NCBI RefSeq assembly: GCF_963924675.1 | Contig: NC_089238.1 | Span: 46,580,879 to 46,644,878 of the forward strand | Length of the DNA: 64,000 nucleotides | Direction: 5' to 3' | Source of the DNA: Phocoena phocoena | Lineage: Eukaryota > Chordata > Mammalia > Artiodactyla > Phocoenidae | In this document: positions 12,101 through 27,100 of the stretch, piece after piece | How the letters are laid out: each line of letters begins with the position of its first letter | How positions within the stretch are numbered: position 1 is the stretch's first letter | Program-made: the position numbers and the translations under genes | Notes under the pieces: model-generated | Seen by the model: the letters and a program-made list of their open reading frames with translations, nothing else | Told to the model about the DNA's origin: nothing | Databases searched by the model: none

Positions 12101-15100
12101 CTCTGCCAGATACTAGCTTTGGGAACAAAGGCAAGTTGATTAACCTCTAAGTTCCAGTTTCTTTAACTGCAAAGAATTATAAGGAAGAATAATATATAGA
12201 AGGTTGTGTAAGCTGCAAAGCATTTTACAGATGTAAAAGATCATTTACTACAGATGGGTAGCAGATGGTGTTTGGGGTGGGAATCTTAAATAACACAAAG
12301 CAAATCTGAACACTACGGTCCTTCTGGTTGGGGTTCCTTTTGTTCCAAGTTAAAGAATTGGAGCCCTTTTTGTGTCATTGATTTAGCCTCTGTAGGAGCC
12401 TTCTCTGATCCTCATACATTTGACCTACAATCCTATAGAGGCTCATATGAAAGCAGTGACCCCATCGCATACTTGATCAGAGAACAAAGATCAAAAGAAA
12501 AACCCAATTTTGTCTCTCCTAAAAGAAGTCAACAATCAAGATGAGAGAGTATGAAAGATATCTAATATTCTGGGATGGAACTTATTTATACCAATTCTTG
12601 GTGCAATTTGGAGAAGTTTCAAAATGCAGTGGTTAGTTAGTAGGAAGATTACTACTACTGTCAAATGACTACCAATTTTAATTTGCTGACAAAGACCAAA
12701 ATATTTACTTCTTTTTCTGAGGGACATTATAAGCATCATGGGAGTCTGGAAGTTTCTCTAAGAACTTAGTTAAATATCCATGATTGACAGGCAAACTTTG
12801 AGAATTCTCCGTGCATGTACCAGACTGCAGGTTCTAAAAGAAGACAGTGAATGCCCTACAGACTCTAGGAGGTCAAAGGCTCAAGGGATCACTGCTACTC
12901 TGGAATCCAGTGACAGCGGTGTGGGAAATAAACACTACGTACATGAAATATTACATGATGATACATCTATTCCTGCCCCGATTGCTTAGGAAAACGTGAG
13001 AAAATGCTTCCAAAAAATTAGTCTAGAGAATAGACGGCAGTCTCCTCAGCCTAGGAGAGACTGGGCCCAGATTTGTTCAGCCATAACTGAAAAGAATTTA
13101 AGTTCATGATCACAGTGTATCTGGAAGAGTATATACTCATTAAGATAATAATTATTCCTATGCTTCACTATTTATTCGCTTTACTATTTATTGAGAGATC
13201 ACTAAATCAAAGCACCACCAAGCAGAGAACAAGGGAAAATTAATGGTCAACCACAGACCAATATGGAAGTCTACTGTATCAAGGAAAGAAACTTTGAAAA
13301 GCAAATTATTACAAAACATTCCTCCATGTGACTGAGGATGGATAATGAAGTAGATGACTAAGGAAAACTTTCTCCCTTTGGATCACCTATCTTCAATTTT
13401 TGTGAGCAAAGGCTAAAGACCACAGGTCCATAAAAAACAAAATGAAGTGTTTCTTGCCCACTTAGCCAAACTTAATGTGGACAAAACTACGTATTTTACC
13501 TTTTGAGGCTAACCTCTAGGTTTGGAAGCACTTTCCTTTTGGGCACAAAGCATGAGGTGGGTGCTATTTATTTCTCTCTCAACAAGCTAAATTTCAAAAA
13601 GCCCTGGAGGTAAACTAGATGCTTCCAAATAAATCAAACTAATTTCTTTTTTCTGTACACCTTAGTACAAAGTGTAGCCTCAGTAAAAATATAAGTTTAG
13701 TCCTGACCACCACCCTCCCCTTTGCATGCTGCATTAAGGATGAAATGTCTTGATTTGTTCTTGGTCTGGGGCCCAGGCACACACATTGTCACAGAAGTTT
13801 CTGAGGACAATCACCAGCAAAGACTGCTTCTGAGGAACTACATCCAGAAGCCTTCCTTCTAGCTAGGCTTGGTATTCTGGATAAGAGGCGACATTTATCT
13901 ATTTTCCCCACTATGGGATGTGTAAGTTACTGTCCACTCTGGGTCAGGGTGAGTAATAGAAGCTAAGATGAAATTTTACTCCACGTCAAAATTCTATGGA
14001 AATTTTGTGTTTCAGACTGTAAAATTATGATTTTACCTGATTAGTAGGAAAATCAAATTCAATTAATATTCTGTTTTTAATAAAAAATGCCAACAACAAA
14101 AATAAGAGACTAATGAATTGCAGTTTTCTGAAGTTTCACTTAGGAGAGAATCTCAACCTTCTAATTTAGAGTATAAGGCTAAACTCTATCTTCTGTGCTT
14201 CCTAAAGGAAGGTATAGGAAACCACAGAATTCATTGTACAGGGTGCCACTGTTACATTTCGTATTGTAAATTGCTCAAAGACTCTTATTCGGTAAAAAGC
14301 AATAAACATGGATAATGGTAATGAAACAGATGCACTGTATCTATATATTATTTAACAAAATTATATTAATAAATTATATTATGTACCTGATCTATAGTTA
14401 CTCAACTGTTTATGAACCTTGAATCAAGAACAACTTTATCTTCTCAAGCAAAGCACACTAATTTTTTCCAACTATCTTTACAGAACTGACTGTAGAGTTT
14501 GGCGGTAGAGAAAGACAGACCCTCCCATGCACAGCTGCCCTTGTTGAACAAGAAAAGATGGTGGGATTTTGAAAACGACATGCTTTCTTGATCCTTCAGG
14601 CCAGGAATTCATGCCATGCTGCATATCAGTAACACGAAGAGAATCTTAGAAAGTTTCAATTCATTTCAGCTCTCTTTCAGCCTCAACTCAATCAAAAGTG
14701 GTGGGAGAGGCACATTCTCTTTTGCTGGAAGACCTTTTCTGATTTACCAGAACCCGGTTTGCCTTAGTAAACACAATCTAGCCAGATATCTCTTCTTTAA
14801 ACACTCCAGTAAACAATGCATTTAATCTATTTCTTTAAGTTTACTGTATAGCTCTTTTTATTTATTATGAGCTCAAACTTCTGCTCTGCAGCAAATTCCA
14901 CGTTTTTACTCTGATATGCCTGAAGAAACAGTATTTTGTGTCTAGTTCTTAATACCTAAGGTTCACTGTGATGTCACAAATGATCCAGATAAATGAGCTG
15001 GGACAGTGTCAGGAAGAGGTCCTCGGCTGATAAACTGTAACATTAACAACGGCAGCGGAAAATCTGTCCTTACCGCTTGCTGGCAGTTCATTCCAAGGTT

Positions 15101-18100
15101 CCCTTTCTCCCCCCGAACTACTTTCATCAGACAATGCAGGGTTCGCCCTTTTCGATGCAATCCAGAACAGTGGTGTTCAATCTCCCCGCGACAGCTCAGG
15201 ATGATTTCAGGGCTCAAAGAAAAGTCTTCCATCAGCATGCGGCGGTAATCTAACATCTCGCCCTGGCACTCACTGCTCACTTGCCGCCCTGTTAGGATTT
15301 AAGTCACAGCATTATGGACGGTGAGCTACAGGATCAGATATTACCACATATTAAAAGTACAAGTTTTTCCCTAGAATACACCAGTCATACTATTATCTAG
15401 ACTGAAAAGCAGAGAACTTAGCAAAAGCTTTATCAGCCTAAAATGAGTTTAATACTCCAAAGACTAGGGTTTACCCTGTCAGGGTTCTGCCTTATACAGA
15501 ATTTTATACTACTGAACTAGTAATGCGTATGTTTTGCCAACAGAAGTCTTATCAATAAGATAACTACTGGGGTAAAAATCAAAGCCAGGAAAATCCCTAC
15601 TGGCTTACACCCTTTAAGCGTGTGGAAAAATCTTCACTTCAAATACTCACTACAGCTCCCCAACTCTTCTTTGAGCTGTCAATGCCATCTGGGAAAACTT
15701 ATGAAATTTAACAAAAAAACCCCAGCTTTGCTGAGGTATAACTGACATATAATAAACTACGCTTTTAAAACATACAATTGGATAAGTCTGACATATGTAC
15801 GCATCAATGAAACCATCACCACAATCAAGATATCGAACATATAACCATCAACTCCAAAAGCTTCCACATGTTCGTTTAGAATCCCTCCTTTCCTTTCCTC
15901 TCTACCCACCTACCCCATGCCCAGTCAACCAATGATCTGCTTTCTGTGACTACACATTATTTTACTAGTTTGCAGTTTTCAGAAGTTCATATAGATAAAG
16001 TTCATATAAATGGAATGATATGCTATGGACTCTTTTTTTTTTTGTCTGACTTCTTTCAGAGTTTTTGAGATTCAGCCACAAATCAACAGTGCGCTGCTTT
16101 TACTGAAATAATATGATTCCATTATGTGGCTATACTACAATTCGTCTATCCCTTAAACTGCTGATGAACATTTGGGTTATTTCCAGTTTGGGGCTATTAC
16201 AACAAATATGCTGTTATGAGCATTCATACACAAGAGTTTATATGGATATATTCTTTCATATATCTTGGGTAACCTAGGATTTACACGGCTGGGTCATAAG
16301 TTAGATGTATGCAGAACTTCTTAAGAAACTGGCCAACTATTTTCCGAAGTAGAAATTTAAAATTCCCATCAATACTGTAGTTCCAGTTCTTTCACATCCT
16401 ACTAACACTCACATGGTCAGACTTTTTAGTATTAAAAATCTGTATAACTTCTATGAATTACCTGTTCATATCCTTTGACCATTTATTTGCTGAGTCTTTT
16501 TGTGTTTCCTGTTAATTTGCAGTTTAAGGAGATTAACTCTCTATTTTTTAAATACCAAAATTAGATGTTTTGCATTCTGCTTTATAATATGCTTTTAGTA
16601 GTCAACAATCTCCACCTTTACATTTCAAGAAAATTTCATCAAACACCCAGACCATAATCAAAATTCTCCAATTTCCTCCAAAATGTCCTTCGTTTGCATG
16701 AATACCAAACATGCATGGTCTCTGGTTGCTATTCCATTGCTTTTAAGTTTAGGAGTCTTTCACTACCCAGATATGAGAAAAAAATTCAACAAAAAGTTCT
16801 GAGTTTTATTTAACAACTGATCTTTTTCCACTTAACTTTTTAATCACTAGTCAATTGTCCTAGCATCATTCATTGGACAGCTAGAAATTTCATTTTTACA
16901 TCCTATAGTCCATGTTAAGAAATGTTCTTTCTGAATGACTCTGACCTTTTATACATCCTTCTTAGTTCCTTTATCAGGGATTGACTTTTGGACTGAACAG
17001 ACCCTGAGTCTGACCTTATAAGGTAATCCTTCCTTCTTTCACTGCTTAATTTCTTTATATCAACACTGTTAGAATAATAACAGTACTTGTCACTTACCGT
17101 ATGTTACGTGCTATGCCAAAAAACCTCATTCGATCCTCACAAGAACTCCTCAACACAGGTAATATATTTTTGTTTTATAGATAAGAAAAATGAGGTTTGG
17201 AGAGATTAAGAAACATAAATAATGGTCCCCAGGCAGTTAGTATGCTGATAGAGCCATCATTTGAAGTCACGTCTCTCTGACCCAAAGCTCATATGCTAAA
17301 TCATTACGCTTCCCTGACTCTCCTAAAATTGCTGTGTGACATGCATTTTAAAAATTTTTAATTGGATTTGAGAAATATACCTTACTTAAAAAAGGCTGGG
17401 ATGTAAAGAAAAACAAAATTTAGGGCTGTTGAGTTAAGAAGAAGGGGCTTCAATAAGACTTAGGGATACCAAGCCTTCAGCCTAGAGTTTTGCTTACAAA
17501 GAAAGGCTCCTGAGTCACAAGGTACAAGTGTACTCAAAAGAGCCCACATAGCAGGAGACGATCCAAAAAGGAGCGAAAAGGATAAAAAGAAATTAACTCT
17601 TACCTCTATGCACAGCTGACTCCAGACACATCAGAAGGTAGGAGAGCCTGGCTTCCCGGGACCGAGGAAGGTTTTCCACGTTGCACCGGTATTTCTTCAA
17701 GTCACTCTTACAGGATTTGGCCAATGAATAACTGACTTTATAATCCTGGGCAATCAGCTTTTGGCGGGTTGTTAGTGCTTCTCGACACTGAGAAAAGAGG
17801 GCACCAAGGGAGCTGTGAGACCGCTCAGGAGGCTGAGCCGTTCACATGTACCTCTAAGACAAGCAGAGGCTCATGGCCAAGTACAGTAAACAACTGCAGT
17901 AGTTACCAAAATGTCTCCGTTTAGGTTTAGTTAAAATTGAGCACAAGTGTGCTGAACTAGTGTAGCAAGAAGTAGGGGTATATGAGCAGGAAAGCCTGGA
18001 ATTCTATGGTGAATTGCTGATTGCTGCAACAATAGCAACTGTCCAAAACACATAAATATTTGGTAGATTCTAATACATGAACTTGACAAAGTATTCTTTT

Positions 18101-21100
18101 CCTCTTCAACAATATCCCTAAAGTAAATTTCACCAGAATGAAAGTGGCAACTGACATAACACTCTGGAAGCTCCATTCTACTATACTTTTTAAATATAAT
18201 TATTCAATACTAAATGATATAAGGAAGTGAAATGAAAAACGTTTCTTCAGCTGCACAGGAAAGTAAGTGACAGGATAGCAAAGCCAAAAATAATGACTTT
18301 CAAAAGTCATGAAAGATTCTTGCATTCATCCAGGGACAAAGAACTAACAGTAATGAGAAAGCTTAATGACACAGTTGCTGAAAAATTAAATTGCTAATTA
18401 TCTATGAAGCATATTGGTTTGGTTAGTCTAAACTTCTTGAGTACATAGGGATGGCTTCAGTGTGATTCTGACATAAAATTCTCTGATTTTACTCCCCAAA
18501 TTGATTCCCCATTGGCGTCCCAAAGTCCAGATATCACGAGAAGCTTAATTTTTTTGGTTTAGGTGAAATATGCTTTGGTTTCCTACTAAAAGCCAAGTAT
18601 CTTACCCCTGAAAAGGACAAGCTGTATCAGTATTTTATATTTTGGTATGAGTTTATAAGAATATTGTTTGAGAGGATTTGAGAAAGCTTTTAAGAAAATG
18701 AATAAAATGCTGGTTTGTTTCAAAGTAATACTTACTTTTTCACTCATGGATTCTTCAAATTTATGGTTAAAGAGGCACTTATATACTCTGCCTTCACCAG
18801 CTTGTGTCTGTAAGATGGAATATAACGTCATCATCATCACTAGCTAAGTAGTTACGCTGGGCAATATCCACAATCTTATAAAGAACTTTCTGTTAAATTA
18901 TTATAATGATGACTACCTTTGAACACATGGCTCAGCCATTTATAAAATTTAGTAGCCTTTGAAAGAAAGTAATGATTGCAGTAAAGATGAAAAAAAATTT
19001 CCCATGGTATTTGAATACACTGTCATGTGTTCCCAGACATACTGTTAATTAGGAAACCAAGAGAAGCGTCAATGAGTCTCTCTTCTTACAACTTTATGCT
19101 AGAGTCAATAAAACTCTAGCATTGGCTCTGATCAGTGGTTCTGATAGTTAAAGCTATTAATTCAAAACAGCAGGCAGAGTGGGAGTGTACACAAGTCACG
19201 CTCAGTCCTTTGCGGTAAAGATGGAGATTATTTCTGCCTAAAGGGTTGGAAAGTTCTTCTATAGGGTATGCAGGTAGTAACCAAAGATTTGGTTTTAAAA
19301 GTTAGCCACCTGTTGCTTCCTTCGTCTTAGCCAAAAGTAGTTAAATATAAATACGTAATATGGCCAATTTTTAGCCACGGAATATATGTGAATGGGATTC
19401 CCTGGTAAGATAGGATTCCTATATATAAAACAGACTTCCAAGAACTGAAATTGAGAAGTGAGATAGAGTAGAAAAAACAACGTATGGAGACTGTTCGAAG
19501 CCAAGTGTTAACTAGATGTTACCTCAAGGCTGAGCAGCCGTATCCAGTACCCAGATAACTTTCTGTTATCCTGGGACCAACTCCACCTTCCATTTCAGTG
19601 ACTTTTCTACATGTGACAGCTTGTGTTGGTTTAATTTTGGAATCGAGTATAAAAAAATATTTAGGAAGAAAAGGAAGCAAAGAAGAACAGTTTCTGAGCT
19701 GACTCACATTTTCACAAAAACGTTCCCGATCATCTCGGCAGGCAAAATATAAATGCCGGTCTAAGTGAAAGTCATCTGAGGACAGCTCAGCCACCCGGAG
19801 AATGGCTTTCTTGCAGAGTTCAGAGACTTGAATCTTAGGATCTCTTTCTTCTGCTTCCTTCACCAGGCCTTTCTCCAAGCATGATACCACCTCACCCTGT
19901 GAATGTGCATCCTAAAACAGCAAGGATACTAACATTTAAAAACTCTCACCACCATGAGCATCAAATAAACATCATTTGGTTAAAAACAAAAAACCAAAAA
20001 GACCAACTCAACACACAATTGTTTATCAATGTTCTATTGAGAAACAGGGTAAGAACCAACCACATTGTGAAAGTTACAGAAAATGCCCTCGATAATCTTT
20101 GGTAAGAATGTAATAGTTGCAAGCTATAAATGAAAATACAGATCCTGGGAAATTTAAGTCAGTTTAGTTTGCACTAGAAACAAGAACCTGACTTTTCAGA
20201 GTTTAAAATGTCAGAAAATTTTAAAGAAATTACATCAGCCCAATGTAGTGATCACAGTTCATTGTCAATACTGATAGAACACTGCAGAAATATCTGTTCA
20301 TTTACCTCTAAGGGCTAGGTATTTCTCAAATAATAGTGCTTTAGTCAAGTTTAAAAAATAACAACAAACCTCAAAATTCACTGAGAAAATATGTTATAGA
20401 GACCCCCTTTCTCTTTTTTCTATTTTATACTGTCCGCAAAGACCCCAATCTTTAGTGTAATGTTCACTTTGATGTTCTGGATTTATCTTAATATGATTTA
20501 ACAAGATTACCACCATTTATACAAACTGCTTTTGAGAGCTTTCCTAAAACCATCCAATTATCTTTAATTGTACATTGCATCTACCCCACAGCAACCACAA
20601 GCACTCAATCGTTCAAAATATGAAAAATTTCCCCTAAACACTTTCTACTCAAGAGTCCTAATTTTCTATACTCAGAAGATATGCTTCAAAAACTTGAGAG
20701 GTATATCCATAAATATACCAAACCAAAGCAGCAGAAAATTCAGTGTTATCATTTTACTGACACACACACACACACACACACACACGCACGCACGCACGCA
20801 CGCATATAAAATCTCATTATAGTAAAATACCATGGTTATGAAATCATCTGTATATAAGACTCCTAAAACTAGGTAGGGAAACATCTATTTTACTAAAATT
20901 TCAATTCAACAAAAAATGTATATAGTTTTTTTCCATTTTGTTGTAATAGGGTTTGTTCCACAGCACATTTATTTCCAAGTATTTTCATGAAAACTTTCAT
21001 GTTTTCTCCTAATATACCTGTGACAAGGGGCTACGAGCTGTGATACCTGTTGTGCGGTTGAGTAAACAGAGGCCTAGAGGAGTTTATCAACTCGTCCAAG

Positions 21101-24100
21101 TTGCAGAACATAAGGCACCTAGCTAACAGTCCACCATTTATTTTTTTAGATCTTGGAGTGCTATGAAACTCCTACAATTTGTATGTGGGTTTTGTATATT
21201 TTTCCTGAGGAGAGTTCATAGCTTTCATTAAATTTCAAAAGGTTTTCTGATCCAAAAAAGATCAGGAAGCACACTATACTAGCAGATTCTCGCGCCTTCC
21301 TATTTTCTATCTGTACCTCAAACTTTCTCACTAGCTTTATGATTCCATCCAATGCTTAGAAACGGGAGATGAGCAAAAAGTTTTTTTAGAGAGTAATTCT
21401 GAAGGGAGAAAAAACTCTGAAGGACAAGTGACAAAAAGATAAGGACAGAGAGAAAAGTGGACACAACCCCAGAAATTCAGAGTAAGGCTTATTTTTTCTT
21501 CCTAATTTATGAGTGACACTAAAATGTGTCTGACTTTGGCTCACTTAGAAGAGCCCTACCCATTTCCACTTCCCAAAGGAAAAACAAACCTGTGATAACA
21601 AAGATTTGGAAACATATCAGTCACTTACAGTTTACAAGAGATTATTATAAACATGATTTTGTGTTAATGAAATAATGTCCTATACCAAATTTTAGTAGCT
21701 CATAATAACTTACTGAGAGGTTGCTAGCAATTAGGTTGTAATCATATAAAAGAGGTTGAAAATAACAGCATGATAGTCAACTCACGATTTAGACTTACCC
21801 TTTAGTTCTGACATCATAGGGTAAAGAAATGATTTCCCTGTAATGAGTCTAAGTGTTTCCCTGTATACTTAGGGTTTACAACTGTTTAAATGCACCAGCA
21901 CCACGGTTTGAGATCCTCTAAGGAATGTGAGATGTAATTTTAATTATAGCAATTGTAGCACCACATATTAGTATTGTGCCATAACATCACCTCCATTAGA
22001 TATTTTCATTCATCATAACTTTAGATAATTTTTTCTAATAAAGATATTTCAGGAATTCTTCTCAGTTTCCCAGAGTCTCTGAGCTTTTCAGTTCAGCCCA
22101 TTTGAGTTATACAACTGAAATGTATGCAAATATTTGACAAAGAAGACTGTAGGGTTATTACTGAATATGAATGAAAGCAAGGAACTGTACAGCAGCACAT
22201 TACCTACAAGAAAATGAAATTACTTAGGGTTAGGTTTTAAAAAGTTATTAATATGCAGGCTTGACATATGAATAACAAATGATACTGTAAATGGACGTAA
22301 AATGAATTTTTAAAATTCTTATTGTGGTGAGACAAATGTCTGTCTTAAAACTATTACTGGGCTTCCCTGGTGGCGCAGTGGTTGAGAGTCCACCAGCCGA
22401 TGCAGGGGACACGGGTTCGTGCCCCGGTCCGGGAAGATCCCACATGCCGCAGAGCGGCTGGGCCCGTGAGCCATGGCCGCTGAGCCTGTGCACCCGGAGC
22501 CTGTGCTCCGTAACGGGAGAGGCCACAACAGTGAGAGGCCCGCGTACCGCAAAAAACAAACAAACAAACAAACTATTACTAGGGTCCCGATCAGTTTTTA
22601 GCAGTTCAATAGGTAATATTTTTTCTTCTCCATACACCTTGCTTTATGAAAAAATTTTTTTAAAGACCAGAGAAGGATAACACTAATCACAAAAAGGTGG
22701 GCAAGAACTCAGTTTTCATCTCTGCTATTAACCATTCTCCATTTCAACATCTGTAATGTCTTCTGTGATCTACCTCTATAGGTAAAGAGAGAAAAAGAAT
22801 GTCTGAACTATTCAAAGTAGTTGGTTAAAAGCAGAAAAGGATAAAATGATAAAACTAGTGTGTGAAAAGTATAAAAGGAGTAATAATATGGGGCACTTGT
22901 CTGCAATTAAGTTCCTGTACTGGATGCCACATTCTACTTTCTCTTCAAATGATATAAATTATTTACATTTACTTTTGGAGATCTGCCTTTTCATTTTAAA
23001 AATATTTGTTTAGAAAATTCTAAAGGTTTTATTAAATATATAGTCTTTGTTCTAAAAATTTACATATATTAACATTCTGAAAAAATCATTATAGTTTTGA
23101 AATTATGACATTTATATGTTCATACAGAGGCAGGGTATAAACAGATTAACCATGACCCCTCTCCTCTGGCCTTTGGAGGTGAGTTCAAAGCTAGTCACAG
23201 AGGAGTTTGCAAGCCTCAGGGCAACAAATTTAAAACTGATGAGTGTGTTCTCTTCTATGGTCAGAAGCTGACTTTATAAATTTTCAGGATAATTTTCAAA
23301 ACTAAATAATTTGGCTTCAGAGAAGTAAACTATAGTTAGAAAAAGGCAAAGAAGGGCTGAGGACAGACTGCTATCATTTTAAAACTTGGCTGTGGCAATA
23401 GGGTGGATTACATAGAAAGGAACATGCTTTTTCAGAAGTGCAGGCATGAGTCATTCTAGGGTGCTAGGGTGGGGGTCTGGAGTAAAAAGAAATTCATCTA
23501 ACTGGCAGGTAGAGCCAAAGATGAAAATGACAGAAATGTGCATTTGGATGGTCCATGGAAACATTTTTTGTTATTTTAACTAAGCTGAAAAATCAATCCT
23601 CACTGCCACATCTTTGGGCTCTGGCACTGTTATATTCTACCATGGTTCAAGTCAGTGCAGACCTAGTAACTTGTACACGCAGCTGAAAGCAGGTTTTGCA
23701 CTGACAATTCAGATTGCTAGTGGGAAGCTAACCAGCAATTATCTTGGTGGGCAATAGGGAAGAACTACTACAAAGAGAGGTGAATTGTAATGGTCTGCTC
23801 TACAGCATGGATCACTAACCACAAAAATGAAAATGTGTCATCACTGATTCCTGAAAAGTGTGTCTGTTACACTTATATGAAGATTTTTAAGATCGAGGTT
23901 TGGAACTGGATATAACCCTCAACACCCTAAATAAAGTCAGAGGCGCTTCCTGAACTATCAGGGTGACTTAAATGCTTTTGTTCCATTTCTGCAGTGTGCT
24001 GGGAAAGTGAAGAATCACCCTTCTTGATTAAAACTGGCCTTTCATTAGCTGCCTGAAAGCTAAATGCCAGTTCACAGTGCTCTCAAGACCGACTCAGAGG

Positions 24101-27100
24101 TTCCCTGTGAAAGGGCGAGCCCTGTGCTGGTATGAAGCAAAGGGTATTTGGTGACAGCCAGACAATAACCAGCGCTCAAACCTTCATTTGAACTGGTGTG
24201 TGCAGTTCCAGAATTCTAACACCATGCCCCCCAGTCAGGGATGGAAGCCTGCAAGTCACAGTGCTCTGAACAGAGGGCAAAGGCACAAATGGATTTTGCT
24301 TTCTCTCGTACTTCCTGAACAGCAGATAAATGAGCAGCAGCAATTAACAGCTGATGCCATACACAGGTCTCAGACTGCCTCTCCCACCGGCATCTGCTAC
24401 TTTTCAGGAGTTCTTTCATTTTTGCTAAGCAAACAAATTCAGCATTAACCTGGCTGAACCTCCATTGTGACCCTCTGGACAACAGACTAATAAGGACAAA
24501 AATAAGATCAGATATAATTAAGGAAGAAGAACCTAGGTAGTTATTTTCTTTCCTGTCTTTACTGAAACTAGTTCTCCTGAGATGAACATAACATATATCA
24601 CATTTACAGAGTAGCTTTCTTCTGAGAAACTAAAAGTACCTTCCATATTTTTAAATTTTCTAATTTTTAAATACATTATCTTCTTTTATACTGGTGTGCT
24701 TACTAAGTAATTTTTTTTATGGCAACAGTGAGGTATATGCAAAGAAAGGTTAGAGAACTTGAGTCCCTCCTAATCCAACTACTTTTCCCACAGGACTACT
24801 GAATACTTTTCTAGAGGAACTTTATAGGTAACCAGCAGCTGGTTTTGCATTTTGAAGCTAACACTAATCTTAGCAGATATTAATTCCTCTACTCCCCCAT
24901 ACAGTATCGAAACATTCTGTTACAAACAGATGAAGTGTACCCACAGGCCAACTAGCCTTAGATATTGGGGCTGTCTGGGCCTCAGCTTTAAGTCTACCTC
25001 TAGCCCTAAATTTTTCCATGCCAGTCATACAAAGCTTTTCATCCATCGAGTCTGTAAGACCCCTTTGGTGAAGGCAGTGTGGTAGATACCTTTTCTCCAA
25101 GCCGAATGCTCCCACATTTCAGAATGTTGATGTCATTTTTACAGTCATCCATGAAGCCACAGATCAGACGGTAATCACTGAAAATGATGGCTGTCATCTT
25201 GGTGATGTATTGGTGACACTGGTACTCAGTGATGTTGCCTCGGTGATCCACCAAGCAGGAAACCAAGTAACCTTTTCCAACTGGTTCATCAGCACACTCT
25301 TTGATCTGCTCAAAGGAAAGTGGCTGTTTTACACAAGTATTCTATTCTCTTACCAAACAACTTTTACAAAAGAGAGAATGACATTTTCTTGTTTCTTCTT
25401 CCGGGGAAGAAAAAGGAAAACACTTAGAAATGCTTGTGTTTTAAAGAAAATCGTGTGCCATGCCTACTCAGATCGTTGCACCTTCTAGGAAATACCTGAT
25501 TAATATGCTTTGCAAGAAAATACATACATATACAAATGCTTAGGTAGAAGTCATGTTTAAATGGAGTAAAAAGAGCTTTTTAAAAATTTTCAGCTTTGTT
25601 GAGAAAGTTGATTAAAATGTATTTATTGAAAAGAGCTTTTGACAGCTCTTTTTATAATGATTCTACTGAGAAGTCCCTTTATCCATGCAAAGAACACAAT
25701 GGACAGTGAGAAGATTAGTCTAAGGAATAGGTCTGAAAAACAGGTGCAGAACTAAAGTCTAGTTGCATATCCCAAGCCAAGCTACACAGCAAACTACTAA
25801 TGTTAGGTAAACCTAATGACCAAGGGGAGGGAGGGAGGAAGGCGTACTATTACCTCTTGACATGACATTAATGTGTTCTGAATTAACTATGGATTTGGAC
25901 ATATGTTTCTGAACCTAGTAGAATCCCAGCTTCAACACTGTGGTCTAGAACAGAAATATGTTTAAATATGATGTTTAGGGACTTCCCTGGTGGCGCAGTG
26001 GTTAAGAATCTGCTTGCCAATGCAGGGAACACGCGTTCCAGCCCTGGTCCGGGAAGATCCCACATGCTGCGGAGCAACTAAGCCCGTTTGCCACAACTAC
26101 TGAGCCCGCGCTCCAGAGCCCGCAAACCACAACTACTGAAGCCCACGCACCTAGAGCTCGTGCTCCGCAACAAGAGAAGCCACTGCAGTGAGAAGCCCGC
26201 GCACTGCAACAAAGAGTAGCTCCCACTTGCCGCAACTAGAGAAAGCCCACACGTAGCAACAAAGACCCAATGCAGCCAAAAATAAATAATAAATAAATAA
26301 ATTTATTTAAAAAAAATGATGTTCAGTGCAGTCTGGCAAGAAGTTTGGGAAGGGGAAGGCCATTGCAAGTCTAATTTGGGTGGTTTAGACATATGATCTA
26401 GTGGATCAAGCACAGCGTGACTCCACATGGGTAGTGTTCCTGCAAAGTACACAAAATCACAAGCGCTAATGAAGGAAAATAGCCCCAAAATGTTGAAATT
26501 CAGGCATAAAAAAGTGAAATCTACTTACAGGGTTTTAAGCTTGAATTATAAAGCAGAGAAGGTTGTTTAGAAAAAGCCTGTTGCATTTGGAGCAATTAAA
26601 AAAAAAAGGCAGTTTTGACAAGAGGAAGGAGCCAAATGTAAATGTCTGTTTCCAATATAAATGAGAAGGAAAAAAAAAATGAGAAGGGAATATTTTACTG
26701 GTTTTTTTGAAACCAATAGAGACCATTCTCTACTATTACACCACCTATGGTAACCATGTACACTTGATAAGATAAATACAATCTCCTTTTCCAAAAGGTG
26801 CTAGGTGAAGGATATACCACATACTAATTGTCCTATGGGCCGATGGGTCTCTTCATGTCTAACCCCAGGATTAAATCCAGAGCAAGTCAAAGACTCAGTT
26901 CAAGAGAGGAAATCGTGTTTACTTTTGAAGAAGCAAACCTGGAAATTTAAATAGCCTCACACTGGCTTTAAGAGGCAGCAGAGATCTTCAACAGTCAACA
27001 AGCTGAATGCAATGTTTTCAGCTTAACATTGAGCTCTTTTTTTGGGGTGATGCCTAAAGAGAGGGCCGTGAATGTATTTCCAAGAAAAGGGTTTTTTGTT

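Larger units (their letters stand above)
15289..17603 (-). other. GLG1: GLG1 intron with old L1 and MIR
   Basis: L1 remnant 15715-16530, possible further LINE pieces 16545-16750, MIR 17090-17330. Remainder unremarkable. Confidence 0.8.
19912..25089 (-). other. GLG1: GLG1 intron, 5.2 kb
   Basis: CA/CGCA microsatellite 20760-20804, MIR-like 21030-21130, SINE 22359-22569. From 22580 to 25089 I recognise nothing; short ORFs there resemble no family. Confidence 0.8.

Noticed and set aside
15006..15248. Plus-strand open frame over a GLG1 exon
   Set aside because: Antisense shadow of the 215-nt GLG1 exon at 15074-15288.
24188..24482. Overlapping open frames on both strands in an intron
   Set aside because: No similarity I can recognise, no splice or start context, and length expected by chance.
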